Positions 16,195 to 25,212 of a stretch of 64,000 bases of DNA are shown here, one piece after another. The notes under the pieces are model-generated. The model saw only the letters and a list, made by a program, of their open reading frames with translations, was not told the DNA's origin and ran no database searches. How positions within the stretch are numbered: position 1 is the first letter of the stretch; the number at the start of each line of letters is the position of its first letter. The stretch is taken from positions 1 to 64,000 of the forward strand of contig NZ_MJGC01000043.1 in the NCBI RefSeq assembly GCF_001746915.1, read 5' to 3'. This DNA is from Desertifilum tharense IPPAS B-1220. GTDB lineage: Bacteria > Cyanobacteriota > Cyanobacteriia > Cyanobacteriales > Desertifilaceae. The position numbers and the translations under genes are program-made.

Positions 16195-16875
16195 ATGAAC
16201 CCGCAATTTTCTCAAAAAATTCAGGCAGATTTTGACCAGATTGCCCAACTACAAACTCTTCGATGGGATCATAATAGTCACTATCACCCTTTTTTGCTCA
16301 AACACTTACCTGCTAACTGTCCAAACGTTTTAGAAGTGGGTTGTGGTGGGGGTGAGTTTTCACGCTTGTTGGCTCAACGTGCTGAATCTGTAACCGCAAT
16401 CGATCTATCGCCTGCAATGATAGAAAGAGCAAAACGGGAAAGCTTCACCTATCCCCATCTTCAGTTTCAGGTTGCTGATATTTTAGAGTGGGAAATACCT
16501 GACGAACAGTTTAACGCGATCGCTTCTATCGCCACCGTTCACCATATCCCCCTAGAAACCCTCCTCCCCCGCCTGAAAGCTGCATTGAAACCGGGAGGGA
16601 AACTGTTAATTCTCGATCTGGTGGAAAACGCCCAATTACAAGACTTTTTACTCGATTTTGTAGCCGTTCCCCTCAACTGGATCTTACAGTTTTGGCATAA
16701 CCGACGCTTTCGTCCGACTCCAGAGGCGATCGCGCTTTGGCGAGAACACATCCGCACCGATAAGTACCTCACCCTATCCCAAGCGAAACAACTTTACAGC
16801 CAATACTTAGAAGGTGCGATCGTTCGCAGACATCTATTTTGGCGCTATTCAATGGTTTGGCAAAAGCCATCTTAA
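16195..16875 (+). CDS. Class I SAM-dependent methyltransferase
   Basis: A 226-residue Rossmann-fold methyltransferase. Motif I is LEVGCGGGEFSRLL at about residue 45-58, followed by AIDLSPAMIERA (acidic residue binding the ribose), then FQVADILEW and the post-motif PGGKLLILDLVE. It belongs to the broad Methyltransf_11/25 type; the substrate is unknown. The N-terminal FDQIAQLQTLRWDHNSHYHP is typical of cyanobacterial small-molecule methyltransferases. It stands alone, divergent from the GUN4 gene. Confidence 0.85.
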   Translation: MNPQFSQKIQADFDQIAQLQTLRWDHNSHYHPFLLKHLPANCPNVLEVGCGGGEFSRLLAQRAESVTAIDLSPAMIERAKRESFTYPHLQFQVADILEWEIPDEQFNAIASIATVHHIPLETLLPRLKAALKPGGKLLILDLVENAQLQDFLLDFVAVPLNWILQFWHNRRFRPTPEAIALWREHIRTDKYLTLSQAKQLYSQYLEGAIVRRHLFWRYSMVWQKPS

Positions 16876-16993
16876 GCCTTGAGCGATCGCGTTTTGGATG
16901 GCTTGGTCTAAAGCGGCTGTAGTTCCACTCATTTGCCAAATCTATTGAAGCCTGAGCTAGACTCAAGACGAATACTTAGATAATTTTGATACT

Positions 16994-18010
16994 ATGGCAA
17001 ACGAGCCGGATCGGACTCAATCTAATGCTGCGATCAATGCAGCAGCAACGACAAAGGTTCATCACGCTCAACTCAGCGATCTACCTCCAAATGTAGAGCG
17101 TAGATTATACCAAGGTGGACTTCGACCCGGTGACGCTACAAGGTCTGGAACCGAAGCCCAACAGATGTTAGATAAAATTCCTCCAGGTCAACGAGTGGGG
17201 ACTAACAGCGAATCTGCGGGAGCAAATACTCAAAACTATCTCAAGGATAAACACGCTAGCCATATTCAACCCCACAGCAAGGGCGGAGCTAGCAGTCCTG
17301 ATAATCTCAAATGGGAAGATGCTAAAGCTAATATGGCTCGTGGCGATCGCCCTATGAGCCTCCAAGAGCAAGCCCAATTAAATGCAAAGTGGCATTTTGA
17401 CAATTTATCAGGGGCGCTTAAAGCAGGCTTGAAAGCGGCTCCTGTTGGGGCTGCAATTGGTGCTGTCACCACTGTACCCTTTTCGATGCTGGACAATGCT
17501 TTACGGGTAGTCCGGGGCGAAATATCCACAGAAGAAGCGATCGCACAAACGCTGAAAGAGAGTGCGATGGGGGGTGCAGTTGGGGGAACAACAGCCTTGA
17601 CGGTCACGACTGTAGCGGCTGCTTGTCCGCCGATCGCGATCGCACTTACCGCCGCTGCTCCCTTGTTGGCTGTGGTGGGGGCGGCGGGAATGGTGGCTGA
17701 GTTTTTCAAAATTCTGGAAAATCACAAACAAGCAGTTAGAGCCTATTATCAATCTTTAACCCAGCAGGAACTTAACCGCCTACAGGAGATTGAGGATCAA
17801 CTAATCGACGATCACAACAAAAATCTAGCATTTCTTGCAAAAGCAAAAGAAGTAAATGAAATGCTGACAAATAGACCCCTTGAGCCAGGAACAGAAGGCA
17901 CATTGAAGCACTACCTGGAGTCGATCGCGATCGCGCAATCATTAGGGCTAACTTCAGATGATAGCCCTTTGCTTCCCGGTTCTCAGTTGCCCTTGCTTCC
18001 CTCGGAATAA
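16994..18010 (+). CDS. HNH-like protein with glycine-rich hydrophobic segments, partner of dynamin-like GTPase
   Basis: A 338-residue protein of unrecognised family. Residues 85-118 look like an HNH/beta-beta-alpha nuclease core: SHIQPHSKGG (His90, His94), then PDNLKWEDAKANMARG (Asn104, Asn113), without the zinc Cys pairs. Residues about 140-240 are rich in Ala/Gly with several hydrophobic stretches (APVGAAIGAV; LTVTTVAAACPPIAIALTAA), suggesting membrane insertion. A charged helical tail follows. The next gene, a dynamin-like GTPase, starts 4 bp downstream, so the two are almost surely one operon. It could be a membrane-acting or nuclease effector controlled by the GTPase; that is inference. 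Confidence 0.6.
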   Translation: MANEPDRTQSNAAINAAATTKVHHAQLSDLPPNVERRLYQGGLRPGDATRSGTEAQQMLDKIPPGQRVGTNSESAGANTQNYLKDKHASHIQPHSKGGASSPDNLKWEDAKANMARGDRPMSLQEQAQLNAKWHFDNLSGALKAGLKAAPVGAAIGAVTTVPFSMLDNALRVVRGEISTEEAIAQTLKESAMGGAVGGTTALTVTTVAAACPPIAIALTAAAPLLAVVGAAGMVAEFFKILENHKQAVRAYYQSLTQQELNRLQEIEDQLIDDHNKNLAFLAKAKEVNEMLTNRPLEPGTEGTLKHYLESIAIAQSLGLTSDDSPLLPGSQLPLLPSE

Positions 18011-18014
18011 CCCT

Positions 18015-20720
18015 ATGATTTTTATCATCCCTTTGATTTTTGGTGCAATTGGTGCAGCAGTTGGGGCTGTCGCTGGGGCGCTGACTACCCATGCGATAGG
18101 AGAGAGCGATCGCCAAGAAGCGAAACACCACCGAACGGTGGCGAATGAACTGACTAATAAGTATTCTGCCCTAGAAAAGCGTTATTACGAGCTAGCAGAT
18201 GAAAGTAAAAAGCAGATTTTTGACCTCACCCGTCAACGCGCATTAGATGAGGTTGAGAAAGGCGGCTTGCGTTTAGCTCTGAGGTTACAACATGATTTAA
18301 TCGAGCTAATGTACGCGATCGATCGCGAACCCACTGAAGCAGCGCTTAAGGAATTTGTAGAAGCTGTCAAATTAACAAATATTGTACTGCGCCAGCTTCA
18401 AGCGGAATCAATCCAGATTCCAAGCGATTATTATGCCCGTGTTTTGATTGCTGCGGAAGTAAGAAGGCTTAAGGGCGATCGCCAAAATCAAGAACTGCTA
18501 GAAATAACTAACCTAAATTCAGAGGCTTTACCCGTGAAGAAAGTATACAAGCAAATGTCGGCTCAAGAATTTCAAGCAACTTATACTCAAACTCAAGAGC
18601 TAGGAAATCGGCTTTTACAATACTTGCAAGAAATTAACAAAAGCAGCTTACAGGGTGTTGAAGAGGATTTAAAGAAAGCACTGAGCGCTTTAGAAAAGCA
18701 AAAATATCAGGTTGCTGTGATTGCAGCAATGAAAGCTGGTAAAAGTACCTTTCTTAATGCTTTGATTGGTGCTGATGTATTGGCGAGTGAAACCGAGTCT
18801 TGTACAGTTTGTCGCACTGAAGTCCGTCCAATTGATTCTAGTCAAAATCCCAAACTTCTAGAATATCAAGAAGGTAAACGCAAACCCGTTGTACTAGCTG
18901 AAGGAAAACCTGAAGCCATTCAACAAGTTTTTCTGGAACGGACTCGCCAAATACGAGCAACTCAAAACCAGAATAATACAGAATACTTTGTCCTAGAGCA
19001 TCCCATTGAAGCCATTAGCAAACTTTCCGCCTTATCTGGCTTTACGCTCATTGATACGCCAGGGCCAAATGAATGGGAGTCAGCCAATTTTAATACAGTG
19101 GCTCTCAAGCAGACAACCTTAGAAGTCTTGAGAACTTGCGATGCTATTTTGTTTGTTTTGGATTATACCTCATTTAAGGATAATACGAACGAGGAGCTAT
19201 TAAAGGTTCTCAGCGAATCGGGTCGCGAATCTTTGTTAAAGAGTTCTAGCAAAATGTATTTTATTCTTAACAAGATAGACCGAAAATCTGAGCGCGATCG
19301 CCCAATTGAAGAGGTTATTCAAGAATTGAACAAAGCGCTGGTAGGCTTTGGAGTACAAGAGCCTAAAATTTATCCAGTCAGTTCCTTACAAGGACTATTG
19401 GCTAAACTCATTCAAGAGAAAAAAGCTAGCGATCAACATAAGTCAGATTTCAAGAAGTTTTTCTTGGGTCGATATATTCAAGAAGATGAGGATGGGGAAC
19501 TCGTTGTTCCTAAAATGAAAGACATTGCTCCCCAAGCCTTATTAGATAGCGGAATTAAAACCATTGAAGATTCTGTCTTACAAACAATTGTCAAAAATTC
19601 AGGATGGAATTTACTTGATGATGTTTTAACGAACTTCAATAAAGTAGCTCAATCTATTGAAGAAACGCTCGGTACAGAAATCAAAGGATGGCAGATAGCT
19701 TTTGAGGAATTACAACAAAAGGAGCGAGATTATCAAATACACTCTGAGGAATCACAAAAAAAAGTTAGAGATGTAAAAAAGTCCATCGAAAACCAAAAGG
19801 AAAAACTTATGAGTAAGTTCGGTGAAGGAATTAATCAATTTGCTGAAACTGCTAAAGCTAAAATCAAACTAGAGATTGATAAAATAGAAAAACTCCAAGA
19901 AAATCAACCCAGAACTACTAAAAAAAATCAAAACCTACTTGAAAATTTTTTTGAAGTATTTGCAAGTGTTCAAGACTTCTTCCAAAATTGTTTAGAAAAC
20001 GAGCCTTATAAAATTAGATTAAGTAATTTAGAAAAAGCTCAGGAAGTTAGTCAAATTATTAATCAATACTGTACTCCTTTAATTCAAGGTTTTTGGCTGA
20101 ATACTCAAGACCAATTAGTTCAAGAGGGAACAGAAATCCGCGAAACATTAGTCAGAGAAATTCAGAGAGATATTCAAGCCGTTTCTAATGAAATTTCAAG
20201 TTACTTGGGCGATGGGCTAGAAGTGAACATACAACCCAGTCCGATCCTGTTTCCTAAGTTTGAGTTTGCAGGTATAGATGCTAAGGTTCAGCATCAACAA
20301 GAAGTGTTTAGTAAATTTCGGAAAGAAACGAGAACCACAGGTTGCTGTTTGTCAGAAGAAGTGTATGAAGTTGAAGTCCCTTATCAAGAAACAATTTCTT
20401 ATTATGAAATTGATTTAAGAGAAACTTATCAGGCAATTTGTCGAAAAATTGACGAGCAGGTAGTCAGAAATCGGAGACTTTTAGAGCGAGTAGTGTTTAA
20501 ACAAGTTGATGAAGATTTTAATACAGCAAGAAAGCAAATTGATGAGTATATTGGACGATTTCAACATTTATTTGATGAGTTGTTGAAAGCACGAGCGAAA
20601 CAGGAAGTAGAAGCAGAGGCGATCGCAATTTTGGAAAATCACCACCTCCAGTCCCAACAGTATCTGGCTGAAGTGACTGCGGCTCAAGAGCAGCTAGAAA
20701 CTTATCGACCTGTGGGATAA
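18015..20720 (+). CDS. Bacterial dynamin-like GTPase
   Basis: A 901-residue protein from ATG 18015, chosen because the hydrophobic N-terminus MIFIIPLIFGAIGAAVGAVA begins there and the preceding gene ends 5 bp earlier. The GTPase domain starts near residue 230: P-loop MKAGKSTFLNAL (Lys243), a switch Thr in ESCTVCRTE, DTPGPNEW at 347, and NKID at 419. Long charged coiled-coil stretches flank it, consistent with the stalk of dynamin-like proteins that remodel membranes. Codon and base use look more A/T-rich than neighbouring housekeeping genes. Bacterial dynamins act in membrane repair and in some phage-defence systems; the context favours defence. Confidence 0.85.
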   Translation: MIFIIPLIFGAIGAAVGAVAGALTTHAIGESDRQEAKHHRTVANELTNKYSALEKRYYELADESKKQIFDLTRQRALDEVEKGGLRLALRLQHDLIELMYAIDREPTEAALKEFVEAVKLTNIVLRQLQAESIQIPSDYYARVLIAAEVRRLKGDRQNQELLEITNLNSEALPVKKVYKQMSAQEFQATYTQTQELGNRLLQYLQEINKSSLQGVEEDLKKALSALEKQKYQVAVIAAMKAGKSTFLNALIGADVLASETESCTVCRTEVRPIDSSQNPKLLEYQEGKRKPVVLAEGKPEAIQQVFLERTRQIRATQNQNNTEYFVLEHPIEAISKLSALSGFTLIDTPGPNEWESANFNTVALKQTTLEVLRTCDAILFVLDYTSFKDNTNEELLKVLSESGRESLLKSSSKMYFILNKIDRKSERDRPIEEVIQELNKALVGFGVQEPKIYPVSSLQGLLAKLIQEKKASDQHKSDFKKFFLGRYIQEDEDGELVVPKMKDIAPQALLDSGIKTIEDSVLQTIVKNSGWNLLDDVLTNFNKVAQSIEETLGTEIKGWQIAFEELQQKERDYQIHSEESQKKVRDVKKSIENQKEKLMSKFGEGINQFAETAKAKIKLEIDKIEKLQENQPRTTKKNQNLLENFFEVFASVQDFFQNCLENEPYKIRLSNLEKAQEVSQIINQYCTPLIQGFWLNTQDQLVQEGTEIRETLVREIQRDIQAVSNEISSYLGDGLEVNIQPSPILFPKFEFAGIDAKVQHQQEVFSKFRKETRTTGCCLSEEVYEVEVPYQETISYYEIDLRETYQAICRKIDEQVVRNRRLLERVVFKQVDEDFNTARKQIDEYIGRFQHLFDELLKARAKQEVEAEAIAILENHHLQSQQYLAEVTAAQEQLETYRPVG

Positions 20721-20739
20721 AGATTGGTAGCGGGAATAG

Positions 20740-21564
20740 CTAGACTTTTCGAGCAATCTGAAACGCTGAAAGATAAGATAGCTTCACCTTCTCGCCGCAA
20801 CTGTTTTCCAGTTCCTTTCCCAAGGCTTGAAATAACCCCTGTCGCTGCTGAGGTTCTAAGCCAATATAAGGCGAATAAGTCCCCAGCAGTGCCAGGTAAT
20901 CCTCAATACTATAGGTGACTTCGCAAGGCATTTGCTCCGAAACCAAATCGCCAAACTGACCAGAATTGAGGACAATTTGGGCAAACTTGTCTAAACTTTC
21001 CTGTTGCTTTTCAGTGCTGTAGTAACCTGCAAGGGAAGGCGCGTAAGTCTGATACACCGTATCCAACGCCTGATAGACTTCATAAGCAGGTTGCAGGCTC
21101 ATATTCCACAGCAGAATTAGAGAACCCCGATCTCGCAGTGCAGAGGCCGCTTTAGCATAACCGACTTCTGGGGAAACCCAATGAAAAGAAGTTGCCGCAA
21201 GGATCGCATCAAAATACCCAGGTTCTAGCGTCCACTCTTCAAAGGTTGTATTGACAATTTCTACATTGGGATAAGGTTTGCAGTTCTCTCGCGCCAGTTG
21301 GTAAGCATCTGGACTGGGTTCCAAACAGACCATTGAAAACCCGAATTGAGCAAATGATGTGGTAGCTGTTCCAGGGCCACAGCCAACCTCTAGAAGCCTT
21401 GCACTATCTGGCAGTTGCGCTAACTCAATCGCACGTTCAACCATCGCCTGCGGATAACGCGGTCTAACGCGGTTATATGCCTGTGCAACCGCACTATACC
21501 AAGTTTTTCGCTCTTCGAGGGGTTGATGATTATACCAGCTTCTTTCGGGTTGGGATTGGCTCAT
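20740..21564 (-). CDS. Class I SAM-dependent methyltransferase
   Basis: A methyltransferase of about 274 residues from the ATG at 21564 (MSQSQPERSWY), which follows a purine-rich GGAATGG; an in-frame ATG at 21630 would add 22 residues. Motif I is LLEVGCGPGTATTSFA, followed by VCLEPSPDAYQLAREN, and the FDAILAATSFHWV segment is typical of the trans-aconitate methyltransferase-like Methyltransf_11 group. The substrate is unknown. It runs against the flow of the surrounding defence-like genes, its 3' end facing the GTPase gene, and its 5' end is divergent from the GIY-YIG gene. Confidence 0.82.
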   Translation of the reverse strand: MSQSQPERSWYNHQPLEERKTWYSAVAQAYNRVRPRYPQAMVERAIELAQLPDSARLLEVGCGPGTATTSFAQFGFSMVCLEPSPDAYQLARENCKPYPNVEIVNTTFEEWTLEPGYFDAILAATSFHWVSPEVGYAKAASALRDRGSLILLWNMSLQPAYEVYQALDTVYQTYAPSLAGYYSTEKQQESLDKFAQIVLNSGQFGDLVSEQMPCEVTYSIEDYLALLGTYSPYIGLEPQQRQGLFQALGKELENSCGEKVKLSYLSAFQIARKV

Positions 21565-21660
21565 GCGCGATCGCCATTCCTGTAGCAATTGTTCTCTAAG
21601 GGTAGGCTGTATCAAAATTTGTGGCAACATAATTTTTGTGCAATCAGCCTTCTTCCTTCC

Positions 21661-22038
21661 ATGCCGACGAACGACTTTGAACTGCAAACCCAGGCGCGAA
21701 GAATCCTAGATGCGATCGCTTTTACTCCCTTTGAGCAATGTGAACCTTTAAACCGTGAGTTTAATCATATTCCTGCTCGTCCTGGCCTCTATGCAATTAG
21801 ACACAGAACTGATGGGTTACTTTACATCGGCAAAACAAAGAATTTGCGGGGTCGCTTTAATGGTGGACACAAAGCTTTTTTGTGGGCATGGCTTGATAAA
21901 TACAGCGATGAGGATATTCGTATTGCAGCGCAGCCAATTTCTTATTGGGGAAACCCTGCGTTACTATTGGAGCTAGAAGCCATCATTCTAAGAGCTACAG
22001 AGCCTCCTTACAACGTTAAAATTCCAACTGAGCAGTAA
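21661..22038 (+). CDS. GIY-YIG nuclease-domain protein
   Basis: A 125-residue protein from ATG 21661 (MPTNDFELQTQ). The GIY-YIG signature is clear: GLYAIRHRTDGLLYIGKTK at about residue 42-60, the conserved Arg in LRGRF, the catalytic Glu in LELEAIIL and the terminal Asn in PPYN. Such domains cut DNA or RNA in homing endonucleases, UvrC and restriction enzymes. This is a minimal stand-alone version with a roughly 40-residue N-terminal extension. A 68-residue gene starts 4 bp after its stop. It lies between the dynamin operon and the Septu module. Confidence 0.8.
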   Translation: MPTNDFELQTQARRILDAIAFTPFEQCEPLNREFNHIPARPGLYAIRHRTDGLLYIGKTKNLRGRFNGGHKAFLWAWLDKYSDEDIRIAAQPISYWGNPALLLELEAIILRATEPPYNVKIPTEQ

Positions 22039-22042
22039 AGTT

Positions 22043-22249
22043 ATGCAAGCAAAACTTTTGGAACAACTTTCCGCTTCTGATGCCGAAATCATTTTGGAAC
22101 GACTACCCGAACGGATTCGCATTGCCCTAATTGCCCATGCTACTGAAATTGAGTATCCGGTTGAAGCAGTTATTGAGATGGCGATCGCTAGTTTTCTCGA
22201 TACTGAGGCCTTGAGTTTTGCAGATTGCAGACCAGGACGCGGGCAGTAA
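22043..22249 (+). CDS. Small unknown protein downstream of GIY-YIG gene
   Basis: A 68-residue acidic, mostly helical protein (LLEQLSASDAEIILERL, then EYPVEAVIEMAIASFLD). I do not recognise a family. The predicted helix pattern and size would suit a small regulator or antitoxin-like partner, and the 4-bp spacing to the GIY-YIG gene suggests co-expression. Nothing in it shows DNA-binding or catalytic motifs. Confidence 0.5.
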   Translation: MQAKLLEQLSASDAEIILERLPERIRIALIAHATEIEYPVEAVIEMAIASFLDTEALSFADCRPGRGQ

Positions 22250-22341
22250 AAGGGTGTACTCTAACAATGCGATCGCTCTCAGCAGTTTGAAGGGGATAGT
22301 GGTAGACAGTATGATGAACGCATTGGGTTCTCTTCAGCAAC

Positions 22342-23775
22342 ATGACGAACCAACCAAAAAGAGTCAGAAACAGACGCAACCCTGCTAACTCAGCGAATGA
22401 GCGATCGCCTGTCTATTTCCTTTCTTTGGAAGTAGAAGGAGTGCTTTGCTTTAAAGATCGGCAAGTCCTCGATCTTTCTGATGGTAACGGAAGACCCGCC
22501 CAGTGGACTGTCATTTTAGGCGATAACGGTGTGGGTAAAACAACCTTGTTACGCTGTTTGGCGGGTATGGAGTGTAAATTCAAAAAAGATTCTGAAAGTA
22601 ATGAAGAAGACAAAAAAGAATTAGCATATCCCTTACTATTTTCACCCTCTGAAAATATATTGACATGGCAAAGTTATCGAGATATTAAGCAGAACTCAAA
22701 AATATTAGCTTTTATTTCAATTGATATTAACTTGACCTCCTTGGAAGAATCAGGCATTGTAAGTAATGCTATACAACACAGTTGGCAAACTGATAGTCTT
22801 GAAATAAGACCCTCTTTTTCATACATACAAGAAAGCTCTGATGATGAGAGGCTAAGAGGATTGGTTTGCTATGGGTATGGAGCAACACGTAAAATAGGAG
22901 AAGCTTCAATAAGTGAAAGTCTAAATCATGAAAATTCAGCAAGTTTGTTTTCCGAAAAAATTGCTTTGATCAATGCTGAAGAGTGGTTGTTACAGACAAA
23001 TTATGCCACTCTATTAGCATCGGGAGAAATGCGCGATCGCTTTCAAAATCAATTCGATAGAATCGTGGAAATTCTCAAATCGATTTTACCCGATGTTGAA
23101 GATATTCGGATTGCACCTACTGATTTAGAAATACCTCGTCCTAGAGCAGAATTTTTAACTCCTTATGGATGGGTACGCTTGTCTAGTTTAGGGTTAGGAT
23201 ACCGCACAATGATTGCCTGGATGGTTGATTTAGCCGTGCGCCTATTCCAACGTTATCCTGATAGTGAAGATCCTTTAGCTGAACCTGCGATTGTATTGGT
23301 AGACGAAATCGATTTACACTTGCATCCTAGGTGGCAACGTAATATTATGAGTTTTTTAACTGAGCGATTTCCAAATACTCAGTTTATTGTTACTGCTCAT
23401 AGTCCATTAGTGGTTCAAGCTGCTAAAAATGCTAATATTGTTCTGTTGAGAAGAGAAGGCGATCGCGTCATCATTGATAATAACCCTGAAATTATTGAAA
23501 ACTGGCGAGTCGATCAAGTTTTGACTAGTGTTTTTGAGCTACCAACAGCTAGACCTGCTAATCTAGATCCATTGCTTAATCGTAGACAAGAGTTATTGTC
23601 TAAATCTCGACTCTCTAAAGCAGACAAAGCAGAATTAAAAGAGTTGGAAGCTAAAATAGGCTCTTTTCCCACAGCAGAAACACCCGACGATATCAAAGCA
23701 ATGGATATCATCAGACGTGCTGCTAAACTTTTAGAAAACTCTGGCACTGGAGAATTGGGTGATTCGGATTCATAA
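22342..23775 (+). CDS. ptuA: Septu-like AAA ATPase (PtuA)
   Basis: A 477-residue ABC/OLD-like ATPase. Walker A is ILGDNGVGKTTLL (about residue 58-70), a signature-like segment is SSLGLGYRTMIAW, Walker B is IVLVDEIDLHLHPRWQ and the H-loop is VTAHSPLVV. A C-terminal extension of about 110 residues carries RRQELLSKSRLSKADKAEL. An ATPase of this type directly followed and overlapped by a CxxC-HNH nuclease is the architecture of Septu (PtuA-PtuB), an anti-phage system in which ATP holds the nuclease inactive. The gene is more A/T-rich than its neighbours, which fits horizontal transfer. Confidence 0.82.
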   Translation: MTNQPKRVRNRRNPANSANERSPVYFLSLEVEGVLCFKDRQVLDLSDGNGRPAQWTVILGDNGVGKTTLLRCLAGMECKFKKDSESNEEDKKELAYPLLFSPSENILTWQSYRDIKQNSKILAFISIDINLTSLEESGIVSNAIQHSWQTDSLEIRPSFSYIQESSDDERLRGLVCYGYGATRKIGEASISESLNHENSASLFSEKIALINAEEWLLQTNYATLLASGEMRDRFQNQFDRIVEILKSILPDVEDIRIAPTDLEIPRPRAEFLTPYGWVRLSSLGLGYRTMIAWMVDLAVRLFQRYPDSEDPLAEPAIVLVDEIDLHLHPRWQRNIMSFLTERFPNTQFIVTAHSPLVVQAAKNANIVLLRREGDRVIIDNNPEIIENWRVDQVLTSVFELPTARPANLDPLLNRRQELLSKSRLSKADKAELKELEAKIGSFPTAETPDDIKAMDIIRRAAKLLENSGTGELGDSDS

Positions 23776-24544
23776 ACCATTAAATCCTCCTAAAAAGTTG
23801 GTTCAGGATGGAAAAAAGAAACGAAAATCGAATTGTCTGAGCTACTCTAAAAATATTGAAGCTTATCAATCTGGCGAAAAAGATTTTAGCTTTGATAGAA
23901 GTATCTACGCTCATCAAAGCGTGAAACAAGCTTTAATTAAGGCACAACATAGTAAATGTTGTTTCTGCGAACGTATAATTAGCACAGATGGAGATGTAGA
24001 ACATTTTCGTCCAAAACAAGCTTATAAACAAGCACCCCTTCAACCTTTACAACGACCTGGCTATTATTGGCTTGCTTATGAATGGGATAATCTTTATCTT
24101 GCTTGTACAGGTTGCAATCAACGGCATAAACAAAACCTTTTTCCACTACAAGATCCTACTAAGCGTGCAGTAAACCATCGTCATAAGATTAAGGACGAAC
24201 AGCCCTTATTTATCGACCCAGGTAAAGAAGATCCGGAAGATTTTCTAGGCTTTCGAGGTGAGTATGCTTATGCTATTGAAGAAAACTCTAAGGGACAAAG
24301 AACGCTGGATGCTCTCAAATTAAATCAACGATCGCTCCCTGAAGCAAGACTTCAGCGCCTACAAATCTTAAAACAACTCTGCCAGATTGTAAACCTTGCG
24401 AAACGAACGCCAATCAATGAAGAATTACAGCAGGAAGCTAGAAAGGCAGAAGAACTTTTAAAGAAAGCTACTCAGGAAAATTCTGAATTTGCAGCCGCAG
24501 CACGGTGGGCAATAAAATCAAATTTTGAGTTTGTGATTGAATAA
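23759..24544 (+). CDS. ptuB: Septu-like HNH nuclease (PtuB)
   Basis: A 261-residue HNH endonuclease of the TIGR02646/PtuB kind. The GTG start at 23759 overlaps ptuA by 17 bases. Zinc and catalytic motifs: CCFCERII (Cys67/Cys70), DVEHFRPK (His82), WDNLYLACTGCNQRHK (Asn111, Cys116/Cys119, Asn120), then LFPL. In Septu, PtuB is the effector that degrades nucleic acid once PtuA releases it. The motif set is complete, so the system looks functional. The C-terminal 90 residues are helical and may bind PtuA. The next gene is convergent. Confidence 0.85.
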   Translation: MIRIHKPLNPPKKLVQDGKKKRKSNCLSYSKNIEAYQSGEKDFSFDRSIYAHQSVKQALIKAQHSKCCFCERIISTDGDVEHFRPKQAYKQAPLQPLQRPGYYWLAYEWDNLYLACTGCNQRHKQNLFPLQDPTKRAVNHRHKIKDEQPLFIDPGKEDPEDFLGFRGEYAYAIEENSKGQRTLDALKLNQRSLPEARLQRLQILKQLCQIVNLAKRTPINEELQQEARKAEELLKKATQENSEFAAAARWAIKSNFEFVIE

Positions 24545-24577
24545 GCGCAAAATTCATGACTAGAATACTTGTTTAAG

Positions 24578-25210
24578 TTAGAGAATCAGCGATCGCACTG
24601 CCAGATCCTTCAAGGTAATCGTAAAATGACGTTGTTCGCCAGTAGCGATAAACGAGATAATTTCCTCGCTGGCGACGGCTACCGCTAACAGCACCAAATT
24701 CCGCGCTAGGGGATAGTCGCAGACATCATCATGGGCATCTGAAGGAACGCGATAAACGGAATTCCAGATAACTTCAGCATAGTCCGCCGATAAGCCAACA
24801 TGAAGACAGGGAACGCCAGAGCGTTCTGCGTAATCTTTCAACACCTGGCGAGAGAGACTGTTATCAAAGACATCGACAATAAGCTGACTGTTTTTCAACA
24901 GTTTCGCCGCATTGTCAGCGGTTAACTCTTGGGTTTCTGCTTCTACCTTTGTCCCAATGGCACGATAGAGTTGGTTTGCCAAAATCTTCGCTTTGAACGC
25001 CCCCACATCCGAGCGATAGTAGGGTTGAGTCGAGAGGTTGCGTTCCTCAATGCGATCGCGATCGATAACCTTTAGCTTACCAAAACCCGCCCGCGCCAAA
25101 TTTTCCGCCAGATTCGCACCCAACGCCCCCGCACCGCAAAGCGTTACCGGATAAGCTTTCAGCTTTGTCATCGCGGTATGGCTGCGGTAAAGTTGTTCGT
25201 GCAGAAACAT
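24578..25210 (-). CDS. ThiF-family E1-like adenylyltransferase
   Basis: A 210-residue protein from ATG 25210, two bases after the stop of the upstream gene. The ThiF/MoeB/HesA Rossmann fold is shown by TLCGAGALGANLAENLARAG, then VIDRDRIEERNLSTQPYY (adenylation site with Asp, Arg and Asn). VDVFDNSLSRQVL and CLHVGLSADYAEV follow. These enzymes adenylate the C-terminal Gly of a ubiquitin-like or sulfur-carrier protein. No ThiS/MoaD-type carrier and no zinc CxxC pair is seen, so the substrate is open. It is the last gene of a tightly overlapped four-gene operon. Confidence 0.82.
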   Translation of the reverse strand: MFLHEQLYRSHTAMTKLKAYPVTLCGAGALGANLAENLARAGFGKLKVIDRDRIEERNLSTQPYYRSDVGAFKAKILANQLYRAIGTKVEAETQELTADNAAKLLKNSQLIVDVFDNSLSRQVLKDYAERSGVPCLHVGLSADYAEVIWNSVYRVPSDAHDDVCDYPLARNLVLLAVAVASEEIISFIATGEQRHFTITLKDLAVRSLIL

Positions 25211-25212
25211 CC

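Noticed and set aside
16849..16932. Short minus-strand frame MSGTTAALDQAIQNAIAQGL at the end of the methyltransferase gene
   Set aside because: It resembles the start of a gene but stops after 27 codons and overlaps a real gene; it could be a remnant, but support is too thin.
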